Source: Janthinobacterium sp. PAMC25594 (GTDB lineage: Bacteria; Pseudomonadota; Gammaproteobacteria; Burkholderiales; Burkholderiaceae_D). Taken from it: a stretch of 64,000 nt of DNA. The stretch's first letter is position 1. Each line of letters starts with the position of its first letter. Shown one piece after another: positions 25,982-34,041 of the stretch. The position numbers and the translations under genes were made by a program. Location: positions 5,642,001 through 5,706,000 of the forward strand of contig NZ_CP080377.1 of NCBI RefSeq assembly GCF_019443505.1, read 5' to 3'. The notes beneath the pieces are model-generated. The model saw only the letters and a program-made list of their open reading frames with translations, had not been told where the DNA came from and searched no databases.

Positions 25982-27033
25982 TAATCCATCAAGGCTTTGG
26001 CTTGGGCTACCTGGCTGCGGTAGGCGTCGAAGATATTGCGCAGGGAATCGGCCATGGTGGTGCTTGGCGCCCAGCCCAGTTCTTCGCAGGTATTCGTGAT
26101 TTTCGGCACGCGGTTTTGCACGTCCTGGTAGCCGGCACCGTAGTAGGCGCCCGAAGTCGTTTCCACGATGTTCACGTGTTTTGCGCCTTCGGCGTATTCA
26201 GGATATTCGGCAGCCAGGGTCAGCATCATGCCGGCCAGGTCGCGAATCGAGTAATTGTTGACCGGATTGCCAATGTTGTAGATCTTGCCGCTGGCGATGC
26301 CATTCTTGTTGGCGATGATGCGCATCAGCGCATCGATGCCGTCGTCGATGTAGGTGAACGCGCGTTTTTGCGCGCCGCCGTCGACCAGCGAGATGTTCTC
26401 GCCGCGCACGATGTGGCCGAAGAATTGCGTCACCACCCGCGAGGAACCTTCTTTTGGCGTGTGGATCGAGTCCAGGCCGGCGCCGATCCAGTTGAATGGA
26501 CGGAACAGCGTGAAGTTCAAGCCTTCCATGCCGTAGCCCCAGATCACGCGGTCCATCAGCTGCTTGGCGTTCGAATAGATCCAGCGCGGCTTGTTGATCG
26601 GGCCGCAGATCAGTTCCGAGTTTTCCGGATCGAATTCCTCGTCGTGGCACATGCCATACACTTCCGAGGTCGACGGGAACACCAGGTGCTTGCCGTACTT
26701 GGCGGCCGAACGCACGATAGGCAGGTTGGCTTCGAAGTCCAGTTCGAACACGCGCAGCGGCTGCTTGACGTAGGTCGACGGCGTGGCGATGGCGACCAGC
26801 GGCAGGATCACGTCGCATTTCTTGACGTGGTACTCGACCCATTCCTTGTTGATCGTGATGTCGCCTTCGAAGAAGTGCATGCGCGACTTGTAGTTGTCAT
26901 CTTCCAGCAATTCCGTGATGCGGTCCGTGTTCATGTCCATGCCATAGACATGCCAGTCGGTGGTTTCCAGGATGCGCTTGGACAGGTGGTGGCCGATGAA
27001 GCCGTTGACGCCTAAGATGAGGACTTTTTTCAT
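25981..27033 (-). CDS. UDP-glucuronic acid oxidative decarboxylase (ArnA C-terminal domain as a separate protein)
   Basis: A 350-residue NAD-dependent SDR enzyme corresponding to the C-terminal half of bifunctional ArnA; it converts UDP-glucuronate to UDP-Ara4O. It has the nucleotide-binding GVNGFIGHHL, the catalytic PSTSEVYGMC and the YSNAK (YxxxK) pair, and a Rossmann-fold length. In enterics this domain is fused behind the formyltransferase. Here the two are separate genes 21 bp apart, formyltransferase first. A ribosome-binding GAGA stretch precedes the ATG. Confidence 0.93.
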   Translation of the reverse strand: MKKVLILGVNGFIGHHLSKRILETTDWHVYGMDMNTDRITELLEDDNYKSRMHFFEGDITINKEWVEYHVKKCDVILPLVAIATPSTYVKQPLRVFELDFEANLPIVRSAAKYGKHLVFPSTSEVYGMCHDEEFDPENSELICGPINKPRWIYSNAKQLMDRVIWGYGMEGLNFTLFRPFNWIGAGLDSIHTPKEGSSRVVTQFFGHIVRGENISLVDGGAQKRAFTYIDDGIDALMRIIANKNGIASGKIYNIGNPVNNYSIRDLAGMMLTLAAEYPEYAEGAKHVNIVETTSGAYYGAGYQDVQNRVPKITNTCEELGWAPSTTMADSLRNIFDAYRSQVAQAKALMD

Positions 27034-27054
27034 GTGAGATTCTCTTGAGTGATA

Positions 27055-27972
27055 TCAGTGTGTGCTGACGCGGGCGGTCAGACTTGCTTGCAATTGCTGA
27101 GCCGAAATCGGCTCCCCGGCAGCCCTCAGGGCGGAAATGGCCAGCATGCGGCCGTCTCCGCAGACGCCAAAGATGCAATTATCCACTACCGCCAAGCCCG
27201 CTGGCAAACTTCCTGCGGAACGCTTGCTCAAACGGGCGGTTTCGATGATGTAAATGACATCGTTGACTTCGGTGAACGCGCCGGGATAGGGCGGGGCGAC
27301 GGCCCGGTGCAGGTTGTATACCTGTTGCGCAGGTAACTTCCAGTCGATGCGGCCGTCTTCCGGCTTGCGCCCGCCAAAATAGCCGCCCTGGCGCAAATCG
27401 TTCAACTGGCGCGGCGCCGTACCGTCCAGCAAGGCCGGCAGCACACCCCACAGCGTTTGTTCCGCCGCCACGGTGACCTTGCCGAACACTTCGAAGGCCG
27501 TGTCGTCGGGCAGGATGGGTACGGCCGTTTGCGCCACGATGGCGCCGGCGTCGGGCTTGACCGTCATTTCATGCAGGGTGGCGCCCGTCTGCGTGGCGCC
27601 ATGCAGCACGGCCCAGTTGACGGGCGCGCGGCCGCGGAACTGCGGCAGCAGCGAGCCATGCATATTGTAGGCGGGTGCGACATCCAGGATGCTGGCGGGC
27701 AGCATGTGGCGGTAGTAAAAGCTGAATAGCATGTCCGGTGCCGCCGCCTGCACCTGCGCCAGCAACTCGGGCGCGCGCGCGTCCAGAGGTGTGATGTACG
27801 GGATGCCTTCGGCCTGGCACAGGCTGGCGACGGATTCGAACCACAGGTTTTCCGTGGGGCTGTCTTCGTGCGTGACGACGAGGGCGATATCGACGCCGCC
27901 AGCGAGCAGCACCTTGATGCAGCGCACGCCCACATTGTGGTAGCCGAAGACGACGGCGCGTGGGGCGCCCAT
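27055..27972 (-). CDS. UDP-Ara4N formyltransferase (ArnA N-terminal domain as a separate protein)
   Basis: A 305-residue 10-formyl-THF-dependent formyltransferase. Catalytic residues are visible in order: Asn and His in YNMHGSLLPQFRGRAP (the HxSLLP motif) and Asp in VKPDAGAIV. The C-terminal OB-like region follows after DGRIDWKLPAQQVYNLHRA. It formylates UDP-L-Ara4N so that ArnC can transfer the sugar to undecaprenyl phosphate. The start overlaps the ArnC stop, indicating coupled translation. Its order ahead of the decarboxylase mirrors the domain order of fused ArnA. Confidence 0.93.
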   Translation of the reverse strand: MGAPRAVVFGYHNVGVRCIKVLLAGGVDIALVVTHEDSPTENLWFESVASLCQAEGIPYITPLDARAPELLAQVQAAAPDMLFSFYYRHMLPASILDVAPAYNMHGSLLPQFRGRAPVNWAVLHGATQTGATLHEMTVKPDAGAIVAQTAVPILPDDTAFEVFGKVTVAAEQTLWGVLPALLDGTAPRQLNDLRQGGYFGGRKPEDGRIDWKLPAQQVYNLHRAVAPPYPGAFTEVNDVIYIIETARLSKRSAGSLPAGLAVVDNCIFGVCGDGRMLAISALRAAGEPISAQQLQASLTARVSTH

Positions 27973-28982
27973 CAGCGGCCCACCTGGCGCTTTTCCAGGC
28001 GCACATACGATGGCGCCTCGGCTTCCGCCTGGACCATGCCATCCTGCAAGATGGTTTGCACCACATAGCGGGGACGGGCACGCACTTGCTGGAAGATGCG
28101 TCCCACGTATTCTCCCACCAGGCCGATGCCGAACAGGATCACGCCCATCAGGAAGAAGGCGATGGCGAACAGGGTGAACACGCCTTCGGCCTCCGCGCCC
28201 AGCAGGAAGCGGCGCACCAGCAAATAGATCACCAGCAGGGCGGAGCTGACCGACAGCAGCATGCCCAGCATGGAAAAGATTTGCAGGGGAATCAGCGAAA
28301 AGCCCGTGACGAGGTCGAAATTGAGGCGGATCAGGCTGTACAGCGAATATTTCGATTCACCGGCGGCCCGTTCCTCGTGCTCGACGGTGATTTCCGTCGG
28401 CTTGCGCGCGAACGTGTAGGCCAGGGCGGGTACGAAGGTGTTGACTTCGGCGCACTGGTTGACCAGGTCGATCACATTGCGGCCATACGCGCGCAGCATG
28501 TTGCCCTGGTCGGTAATTTTGATATTCGTGATCTTTTCACGCAGGCGGTTCATCATTTTCGACGCCAGGGTGCGCCAGGCGGAATCTTGCCGCTTGCGCC
28601 GGATCGAGCCCACGTAATCGTAGCCTTCGCGCATCTTCGCCACCAGGTTGCCGATTTCTTCGGGCGGGTTTTGCAGGTCTGCGTCGAGCGTGATCATGAT
28701 TTGCCCGCGCGAGGCTTCAAAACCGGCCAGGATGGCCATGTGCTGGCCGTAATTGCCGTTGAACAAGACGACGCGCGTGACGTCGGGGCGCTGGCGGAAT
28801 TGTTCCGCCAGGATCGCCACCGAATTGTCGCGGCTGCCATCGTTGACGAAGATGATCTCGTAGCTCGTCTGCAAGGCGTCCAGCGCTGGATACAGGCGCG
28901 CGAACAGGCTGGCCAGGCCATCCTGCTCGTTGTAGATTGGAATGATAATGGACAGTTCAGGTTTCATCGGCGCGCTGCTCAC
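27972..28982 (-). CDS. arnC: Undecaprenyl-phosphate 4-deoxy-4-formamido-L-arabinose transferase ArnC
   Basis: A 336-residue (331 if ATG 28967 is used) inner-membrane GT2 glycosyltransferase that puts Ara4FN on undecaprenyl phosphate. The GT-A domain begins ELSIIIPIYNEQDGL, with the DxD-type MITLDADLQNPPEE. Two C-terminal transmembrane segments follow (about residues 235-260 and 270-295). GTG 28982 overlaps the arnB stop (GTGA), which suggests coupling; ATG 28967 is the alternative. It is central in the operon. Confidence 0.93.
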   Translation of the reverse strand: MSSAPMKPELSIIIPIYNEQDGLASLFARLYPALDALQTSYEIIFVNDGSRDNSVAILAEQFRQRPDVTRVVLFNGNYGQHMAILAGFEASRGQIMITLDADLQNPPEEIGNLVAKMREGYDYVGSIRRKRQDSAWRTLASKMMNRLREKITNIKITDQGNMLRAYGRNVIDLVNQCAEVNTFVPALAYTFARKPTEITVEHEERAAGESKYSLYSLIRLNFDLVTGFSLIPLQIFSMLGMLLSVSSALLVIYLLVRRFLLGAEAEGVFTLFAIAFFLMGVILFGIGLVGEYVGRIFQQVRARPRYVVQTILQDGMVQAEAEAPSYVRLEKRQVGR

Positions 28983-30115
28983 TTGATGAGAATGGATTTG
29001 ACGGTGGCGACGGCGCGTTCCACGTCCTGTGTCGTCATGGCGTAGAACATCGGCAAGGTCACGGTCAGGCGGCCGATCTTTTCCGAGACGGGGAACATGC
29101 CCTCGGTAAAGCCGCGTTCACGGTACATGGTAAACAAGTGGATCGGTGCGTAATGATAGCCCGTTCCCACGTTTTGCTGCGCCATTTGCTGCATGAACGC
29201 GGCGCGCGTGCCGGGGCCATTGTCGGGCAGGATGATCTGGAACAAATGCCAGTTGCTGTTTTCAAAGTCTTGCACGGGCAACTGGGCGCCGCTCTGCGCT
29301 TCAAAATCGCTGCCGAATTGCTCAAAGTAATGGCGTGCCAGCGCGCGGCGGTGGGCCGTGATGGCGTCGATATTGGCGAACTGGCCCAGGCCGATGGCAG
29401 CCATGATGTCGCTCATGTTGTATTTTCCGCCCAGCACATCAACATCGATGCCGTCGACGCCGCTGCGCGTCACGCCCTGCAGCCGGTATTTCTCGGCCAG
29501 CTTCGCTTCTTCCAGGTTGTTGAGGACGAGGCAGCCGCCTTCGCCCGTGGTGATGTTCTTGTTGGCCTGGAAGCTGAACGAGACGAAGTCGCCAAAGGAC
29601 CCGATGCGCTTGCCCTTCCAGGTCGAGCCGAATGCTTGCGCCGCGTCTTCCACGACTCTTAAATTGTACTTTTCAGCAATCGCGTACAGGCGGTCCATGT
29701 CGACAGGCAAGCCGGACAGATAAACGGGGATGATCGCTTTCGTGCGGGGCGTGATGGCCGCTTCCAGCTTGTCGAGGTCGATATTCCGTGTGACCGGGTC
29801 GATATCGGCAAACACGGGCGTGGCGCCCACTTCGATGATGACGTTGGCCGTCGCCACCCACGACACGGGCGTCGTGATGACTTCGTCGCCGGGGCCTGTG
29901 CCGGCGATGCGCAGCGCGATTTCCATGGTGCAGGTACCCGAATTGAAGGTACGCACGGGGCGTCCGCCGAAATATTCGGACAGCTGGGCTTCGAAGGCTT
30001 GTACTTTCGGGCCGCTGGTGATCCAGCCCGAGCGCAGCACCTCGCCGACGGCGGCGATGGTCGCTTCATCGATGGTGGGTTTGGAAAAAGGCAAAAAGGG
30101 CAGGGTAGAGGTCAT
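28979..30115 (-). CDS. arnB: UDP-4-amino-4-deoxy-L-arabinose aminotransferase ArnB
   Basis: A 378-residue PLP-dependent DegT/DnrJ/EryC1-type aminotransferase converting UDP-Ara4O to UDP-Ara4N with glutamate as donor. Visible are the N-terminal FLPFSKPTIDEATIAAVGEV, the SGTCTMEIAL substrate region, the PLP-binding VEDAAQAFGS, and the Schiff-base Lys in SFQANKNITTGEGG. Length is typical. It lies 127 bp after arnT on the same strand, so arnT-arnB may be one transcript with a small gap or have a second promoter there. Confidence 0.93.
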   Translation of the reverse strand: MTSTLPFLPFSKPTIDEATIAAVGEVLRSGWITSGPKVQAFEAQLSEYFGGRPVRTFNSGTCTMEIALRIAGTGPGDEVITTPVSWVATANVIIEVGATPVFADIDPVTRNIDLDKLEAAITPRTKAIIPVYLSGLPVDMDRLYAIAEKYNLRVVEDAAQAFGSTWKGKRIGSFGDFVSFSFQANKNITTGEGGCLVLNNLEEAKLAEKYRLQGVTRSGVDGIDVDVLGGKYNMSDIMAAIGLGQFANIDAITAHRRALARHYFEQFGSDFEAQSGAQLPVQDFENSNWHLFQIILPDNGPGTRAAFMQQMAQQNVGTGYHYAPIHLFTMYRERGFTEGMFPVSEKIGRLTVTLPMFYAMTTQDVERAVATVKSILIK

Positions 30116-30242
30116 GGGCGTGGTTTTTGGTTCTGTATTCTGTCAGGATATCGGCATCGTCGGTTCAGCGGTGAAAAATCCTGCTGATGCGGGGCGGGGC
30201 CAGCCGGGGTGCGATGCATGCCGCCTCGCCCCCGTTAAGCAT

Positions 30243-31916
30243 TTATTTATTGGCAACGACAATGCGGCGTGCATCTTCGGCAATGACACGCATGGGCACG
30301 CCACGTTGTTGCAATTCCTTGTAACGGTACAGGCTGATAATGGCCATGTCGTGCACGCCGGCGTTGGCATCGTTCGTCCACTGCGTGATGAAAGGCTCGA
30401 TGGTCGGAATGGACAGTTCCGGCTGCTGTTTCAGGCCAAACGTGAACTCATCCCAGTAATCGACGAGGATCACGGGCCGCTGCAGATAATAGGTCAGCGA
30501 CTGTTCATAAATACCGACCGAATAGAGCTTGGTATCGGCCGTCAGTTCAGCCTGGATCTGCGGCAGCATGTCGGTACCCGCGCGGTTCTGGCCATACAGT
30601 TCGGAGCCGGCCAGGATGCAGTGCGTGGCCAGGAAGCCGGCGCCGGCGATCGTCAGCACGGTCATGTCGCGGCGCAGCTGGCGCGCATGCAGCAAGGCCA
30701 GGGCGCCGCCAGCCAGGACGAAGAAGCCGGCCGCCATCAGCCACGGCTGGTAACCTTTCAGCGCCGCCAGCTCCGCCGGATCGCGTTCGCTGGCGTGATT
30801 GAAGCCGATCGGCGCACCGATCAGGATGGCGACGCCCAGCACGCACAGCAGGCCGGCGGCGAACAGGCGCTGGCGGCGCGAGGCCGACTCCAGGAATAGC
30901 GCAATCAGCAGCGCCAGAGCGGGGAAGATGGGCACGATGTAGCCGGGCAGCTTCGAGGTCGAGTAGCTGAAGAAGAAAGTGATGAACAGGACCCAGATCA
31001 GCAGCATCAAACGGGGCTGGAAGGTGCCTTCCTGGCGCTTGAAGGCGGCAGCCAGGCTTTGCGGCAGCACGCCTATCCATGGCAGGATGCCGGGAATGAG
31101 CAGGACCAGGAAGTAGTACCAGGCGCCTTCGCGCTTGTGACCCTTCATCAGGAAACGCTGGAAGTGCTCGTGGATGAAGAAGAAATGCGGTTGCTCCGGA
31201 TTGCGCAGGGCCACCAGCACGAACCATGGCGTGGCGATGGCGAAAAACACCAGCAAGCCCTTGATCAGATGCAAGCGGGTCCAGATGCGCCAGTCGCGCG
31301 CGCACAGCGAATACAGCACCAGCACGGCGCCCGGCAGCACGATGCCGATCAGCCCCTTGGCCAGCACGGCCAGCGCCATGCCTGCCCAGCACAGCAGCAT
31401 CCAGTTGCGCCGCTCGGCGGGGGAGGCCTCGTCGCGCTGGGCCACCAGCAGGCTGGTCAGCACGATGGTCATCATGCCCGACAGGCCCATGTCCAGCGAA
31501 TTGATCTGGCCGGAAGCGAGCCAGAACAGGCTCGACGCCAGCACCAGGCCGGCATACAAGCCCACGCGCGGACCAAAGACTTTCTTGCCTGCATAGGCCG
31601 TCATGCACACGCCGATGATGCCGCACAGGCCCGTCCACAGGCGCGCCTGCCATTCGCCCAGGCCGAAGGCGGCGAAGCTGAGTGCATTCATCCACGTTTG
31701 CAGGGGCGGCTTTTCAAAATACTTGATGCCGTTCAGGCGCGTGGTGACCCAGTCGCCGGTGACGAACATCTCGCGCGCCATCTCGGCGTAGCGGCCCTCG
31801 TCGGGCGGCACCAGGGTACGCACGCCCAGCGCATACAGGGTGACGACGATGAAGATGCCCAGCAGGGACCACATCAGCAGTCGCGACGAGTGCAGTTCGT
31901 TGACATTGATTTTCAT
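30243..31916 (-). CDS. arnT: Lipid A 4-amino-4-deoxy-L-arabinose transferase ArnT
   Basis: A 557-residue GT83 (PMT-like) inner-membrane transferase that moves Ara4N from undecaprenyl phosphate to lipid A phosphate at the periplasmic face, lowering cationic peptide and polymyxin binding. It has a multi-pass hydrophobic N-terminal two thirds and the conserved first periplasmic-loop acidic motif in PPDEGRYAEMAREM. The signature FEKPPLQTWMNA follows, and there is a soluble C-terminal periplasmic domain. The start overlaps by 4 bp (ATGA) the stop of the upstream Mth938-domain gene. It is the first dedicated arn gene in this operon, unlike the enteric order in which arnT is late. Confidence 0.93.
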   Translation of the reverse strand: MKINVNELHSSRLLMWSLLGIFIVVTLYALGVRTLVPPDEGRYAEMAREMFVTGDWVTTRLNGIKYFEKPPLQTWMNALSFAAFGLGEWQARLWTGLCGIIGVCMTAYAGKKVFGPRVGLYAGLVLASSLFWLASGQINSLDMGLSGMMTIVLTSLLVAQRDEASPAERRNWMLLCWAGMALAVLAKGLIGIVLPGAVLVLYSLCARDWRIWTRLHLIKGLLVFFAIATPWFVLVALRNPEQPHFFFIHEHFQRFLMKGHKREGAWYYFLVLLIPGILPWIGVLPQSLAAAFKRQEGTFQPRLMLLIWVLFITFFFSYSTSKLPGYIVPIFPALALLIALFLESASRRQRLFAAGLLCVLGVAILIGAPIGFNHASERDPAELAALKGYQPWLMAAGFFVLAGGALALLHARQLRRDMTVLTIAGAGFLATHCILAGSELYGQNRAGTDMLPQIQAELTADTKLYSVGIYEQSLTYYLQRPVILVDYWDEFTFGLKQQPELSIPTIEPFITQWTNDANAGVHDMAIISLYRYKELQQRGVPMRVIAEDARRIVVANK

Positions 31917-32305
31917 GTGGCGCTGCCTGCGCCGGGAGCCAGGATCAGGGCCAGGGTGACTTTGCGGCCTTCGCCCATCAGGATGTTGTAGGTGCGGCAG
32001 GCTGCCTGGCTATCCATGCACTCGACGCCGATGCGGCGCATGGTCAGCGCGGCCGTCAGCTTCGGATGCACGAAACGCTGGCGCTCGCCCGTGCCGAGGA
32101 TGACCACGTCGGGCGCGTCGGCCAGGATTTGCGCGAAATGCGCCTCGCTCAGCTGTTCGAAACTGTCCACCTCCCACGCGCGTGGCGGCGTTTCCGGCAT
32201 GACGATCAGGCTGTAGTTGTACGGCTGGGCATTGATCTCCACGCCATTTTCATCGTAGCCTGTGACGGTTTGGTATTGTTGGGTGCTGCTGGCATGCAGT
32301 TTCAT
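31913..32305 (-). CDS. Mth938-like (DUF498) domain protein
   Basis: A 130-residue protein of the Mth938/DUF498 fold, seen from the pattern of PYNYSLIVMPETPPRAW, PDVVILGTGERQRF and GVECMDSQAACRTYNILMGEGR. I chose the start at 32305 (MKLHASSTQQYQ) because the longer in-frame version (to 32497) adds a basic, non-family N-terminus. It overlaps arnT by 4 bp, so translation is coupled. Homologues in other bacteria are often near Sec or membrane-lipid genes and have no proven biochemical role; a role in the Ara4N pathway is only inferred from coupling. Confidence 0.82.
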   Translation of the reverse strand: MKLHASSTQQYQTVTGYDENGVEINAQPYNYSLIVMPETPPRAWEVDSFEQLSEAHFAQILADAPDVVILGTGERQRFVHPKLTAALTMRRIGVECMDSQAACRTYNILMGEGRKVTLALILAPGAGSAT

Positions 32306-32725
32306 GGCGATGTCGGGGCTGTTCGTGTCGGTTGATCGGTGCGCGCGCTGTGCGGATGCGCGCTGCGGCCAAGGGCGTAAGCATGCCATAAATGACAGAA
32401 AAGAGCGACTAAAAAGCAACATCCTTTCCAATTTGCAATTTATGGGCAAATTTTTGGCGCAACAGTGGCCGGCGGCGCTTGCCATAGTAGTAGGCAAAGA
32501 TTAAGAGAAGATGAAGAGGGTCCGCCGGGAAAAGCACGCGCGTGCCGGGCAGCGTGGCATAAACGGCGAGAAATGCTGCAATTTGCCATGTTTAATTTGA
32601 TAAAATGGCCTGCTTTCGGCGAGAATGGTTGTTTTCGCATTGCAGTCTCACGGGTTCACAGTTCTGGCGCGGCGTTCATGCTGCAAGCGTAGGTCGGCCG
32701 CGCCGCATCACGACAGGGATTTATT
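32306..32725. other. Divergent promoter region between the arn operon and the aminotransferase
   Basis: This 420-bp region has no supported gene. It contains AT-rich patches (about 32400-32450 and 32575-32610) with a -10-like TAAAAT at 32601-32606 reading toward the aminotransferase. No PmrA/PhoP-type direct repeat was recognised by eye. It should carry the promoters of both divergent transcripts. Confidence 0.4.
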
Positions 32726-33955
32726 TTGCGACCGATTCAGAAATCGAATAAATTGGCGGACGTCTGCTATGACATCCGCGGCCCGGTCCTGGAAAAATCC
32801 AGGCAAATGGAAGAAGAGGGCCACAAGATCACCAAGCTCAATATCGGCAATCTGGCCGTATTCGGCTTCGATCCGCCCGACGAAATCGTGCGCGACATGA
32901 TGCTCAATCTGCAAAATGCGGCCGGCTATACGGATTCGAAAGGCATGTTCGCGCCGCGCAAGGCCGTCATGCATTACACGCAGGGCAAGAATATCGCCGG
33001 CGTGACCATCGATGACATTTACCTGGGCAATGGCGCTTCCGAACTGATCGTCATGTCGATGAACGCCCTGCTCAACAGTGGCGACGAAGTGCTGGTGCCG
33101 GCGCCCGACTATCCGCTGTGGACGGCCGCCGTCAGCCTGTCGGGCGGCAATCCCGTGCATTATGTGTGCGACGAACAGAACGAATGGTATCCCGATATCG
33201 AGGACATGCGCCGCAAGATCACGCCGCAAACGAAAGCCATCGTCGTCATCAACCCGAACAATCCCACCGGCGCGCTGTATCCGGTTTCCGTGCTGCAGCA
33301 GATCGTCGACCTGGCGCGCCAGCACCAGTTGATCATTTTCGCCGACGAAATCTACGACAAGGTGCTGTACGACGAAGCCGAGCACGTGTCGATCGCCTCG
33401 CTGGCCGACGACGTGTTGTTCATCACCATGAACGGCCTGTCGAAGAATTACCGCTCCTGCGGCTACCGTTCCGGCTGGATGGTGGTCTCGGGCGAAAAGC
33501 GCCATGCAAAAGATTACATCGAGGGCCTCAACATGCTGGCCTCGATGCGGCTATGCGCCAACGCGCCGGGGCAGTTTGCCATCCAGACGGCGCTAGGCGG
33601 CTACCAGAGCATACAAGACCTGGTGGGGCCCGGCGGGCGCCTGTTGAAACAGCGCGACCTGGCGCACAAGCTGCTGACCGATATTCCGGGCGTCACCTGT
33701 GTCAAGCCGAAGGCCGCGCTGTACATGTTCCCGCGCCTGGACCCGGAGGTCTACCCGATCGCCGACGACCAGCAGTTTGCCTATGAATTACTGGCCGAGG
33801 CCAAGGTCCTGATCGTGCAGGGCACGGGGTTCAACTGGATCGCGCCCGACCATTTCCGCGTCGTCTTCCTGCCCAATTCCGATGACCTGACCGAGGCCAT
33901 GGGGCGCATCGCGCGCTTCCTCGAGGGTTACCGCAAGCGTCACGGCCGGGGCTGA
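32726..33955 (+). CDS. alaA: Alanine-synthesising aminotransferase (AlaA-like, PLP fold type I)
   Basis: A 409-residue PLP aminotransferase, probably glutamate-pyruvate transaminase. The N-terminus RPIQKSNKLADVCYDIRGP closely resembles E. coli AlaA. INPNNPTGALYP and the PLP lysine in MNGLSKNYRSCGYRSGW are visible, plus the Arg of the C-terminal FRVVFLP. The start is TTG at 32726, supported by AGGGA six bases upstream and by the position of the family N-terminus; there is no nearby ATG. It lies 86 bp before hom on the same strand. Confidence 0.9.
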   Translation: MRPIQKSNKLADVCYDIRGPVLEKSRQMEEEGHKITKLNIGNLAVFGFDPPDEIVRDMMLNLQNAAGYTDSKGMFAPRKAVMHYTQGKNIAGVTIDDIYLGNGASELIVMSMNALLNSGDEVLVPAPDYPLWTAAVSLSGGNPVHYVCDEQNEWYPDIEDMRRKITPQTKAIVVINPNNPTGALYPVSVLQQIVDLARQHQLIIFADEIYDKVLYDEAEHVSIASLADDVLFITMNGLSKNYRSCGYRSGWMVVSGEKRHAKDYIEGLNMLASMRLCANAPGQFAIQTALGGYQSIQDLVGPGGRLLKQRDLAHKLLTDIPGVTCVKPKAALYMFPRLDPEVYPIADDQQFAYELLAEAKVLIVQGTGFNWIAPDHFRVVFLPNSDDLTEAMGRIARFLEGYRKRHGRG

Positions 33956-33995
33956 ACCGGCCAGCAGCAATCTCGATCAACCATACCGATCAACC

Positions 33996-34018
33996 TGGCG
34001 CCGCCCAAGGGGGCGCCA
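33996..34018 (+). other. GC hairpin in the leader of hom
   Basis: The inverted repeat TGGCGCC (33996-34002) / GGCGCCA (34012-34018) lies between the aminotransferase and homoserine dehydrogenase genes. It has no T-run, so it is not a standard terminator. It is followed by a seven-codon ORF (34022-34045) whose stop overlaps the hom start. A leader or coupling role is speculative. Confidence 0.3.
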
Positions 34019-34041
34019 CTTATGAGCAGTCAAGCACAACT

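Noticed and set aside
30116..30242. A missing ArnE/F gene in the arnT-arnB gap
   Set aside because: The gap is only 127 bp and contains no frame long enough for a four-helix flippase subunit.
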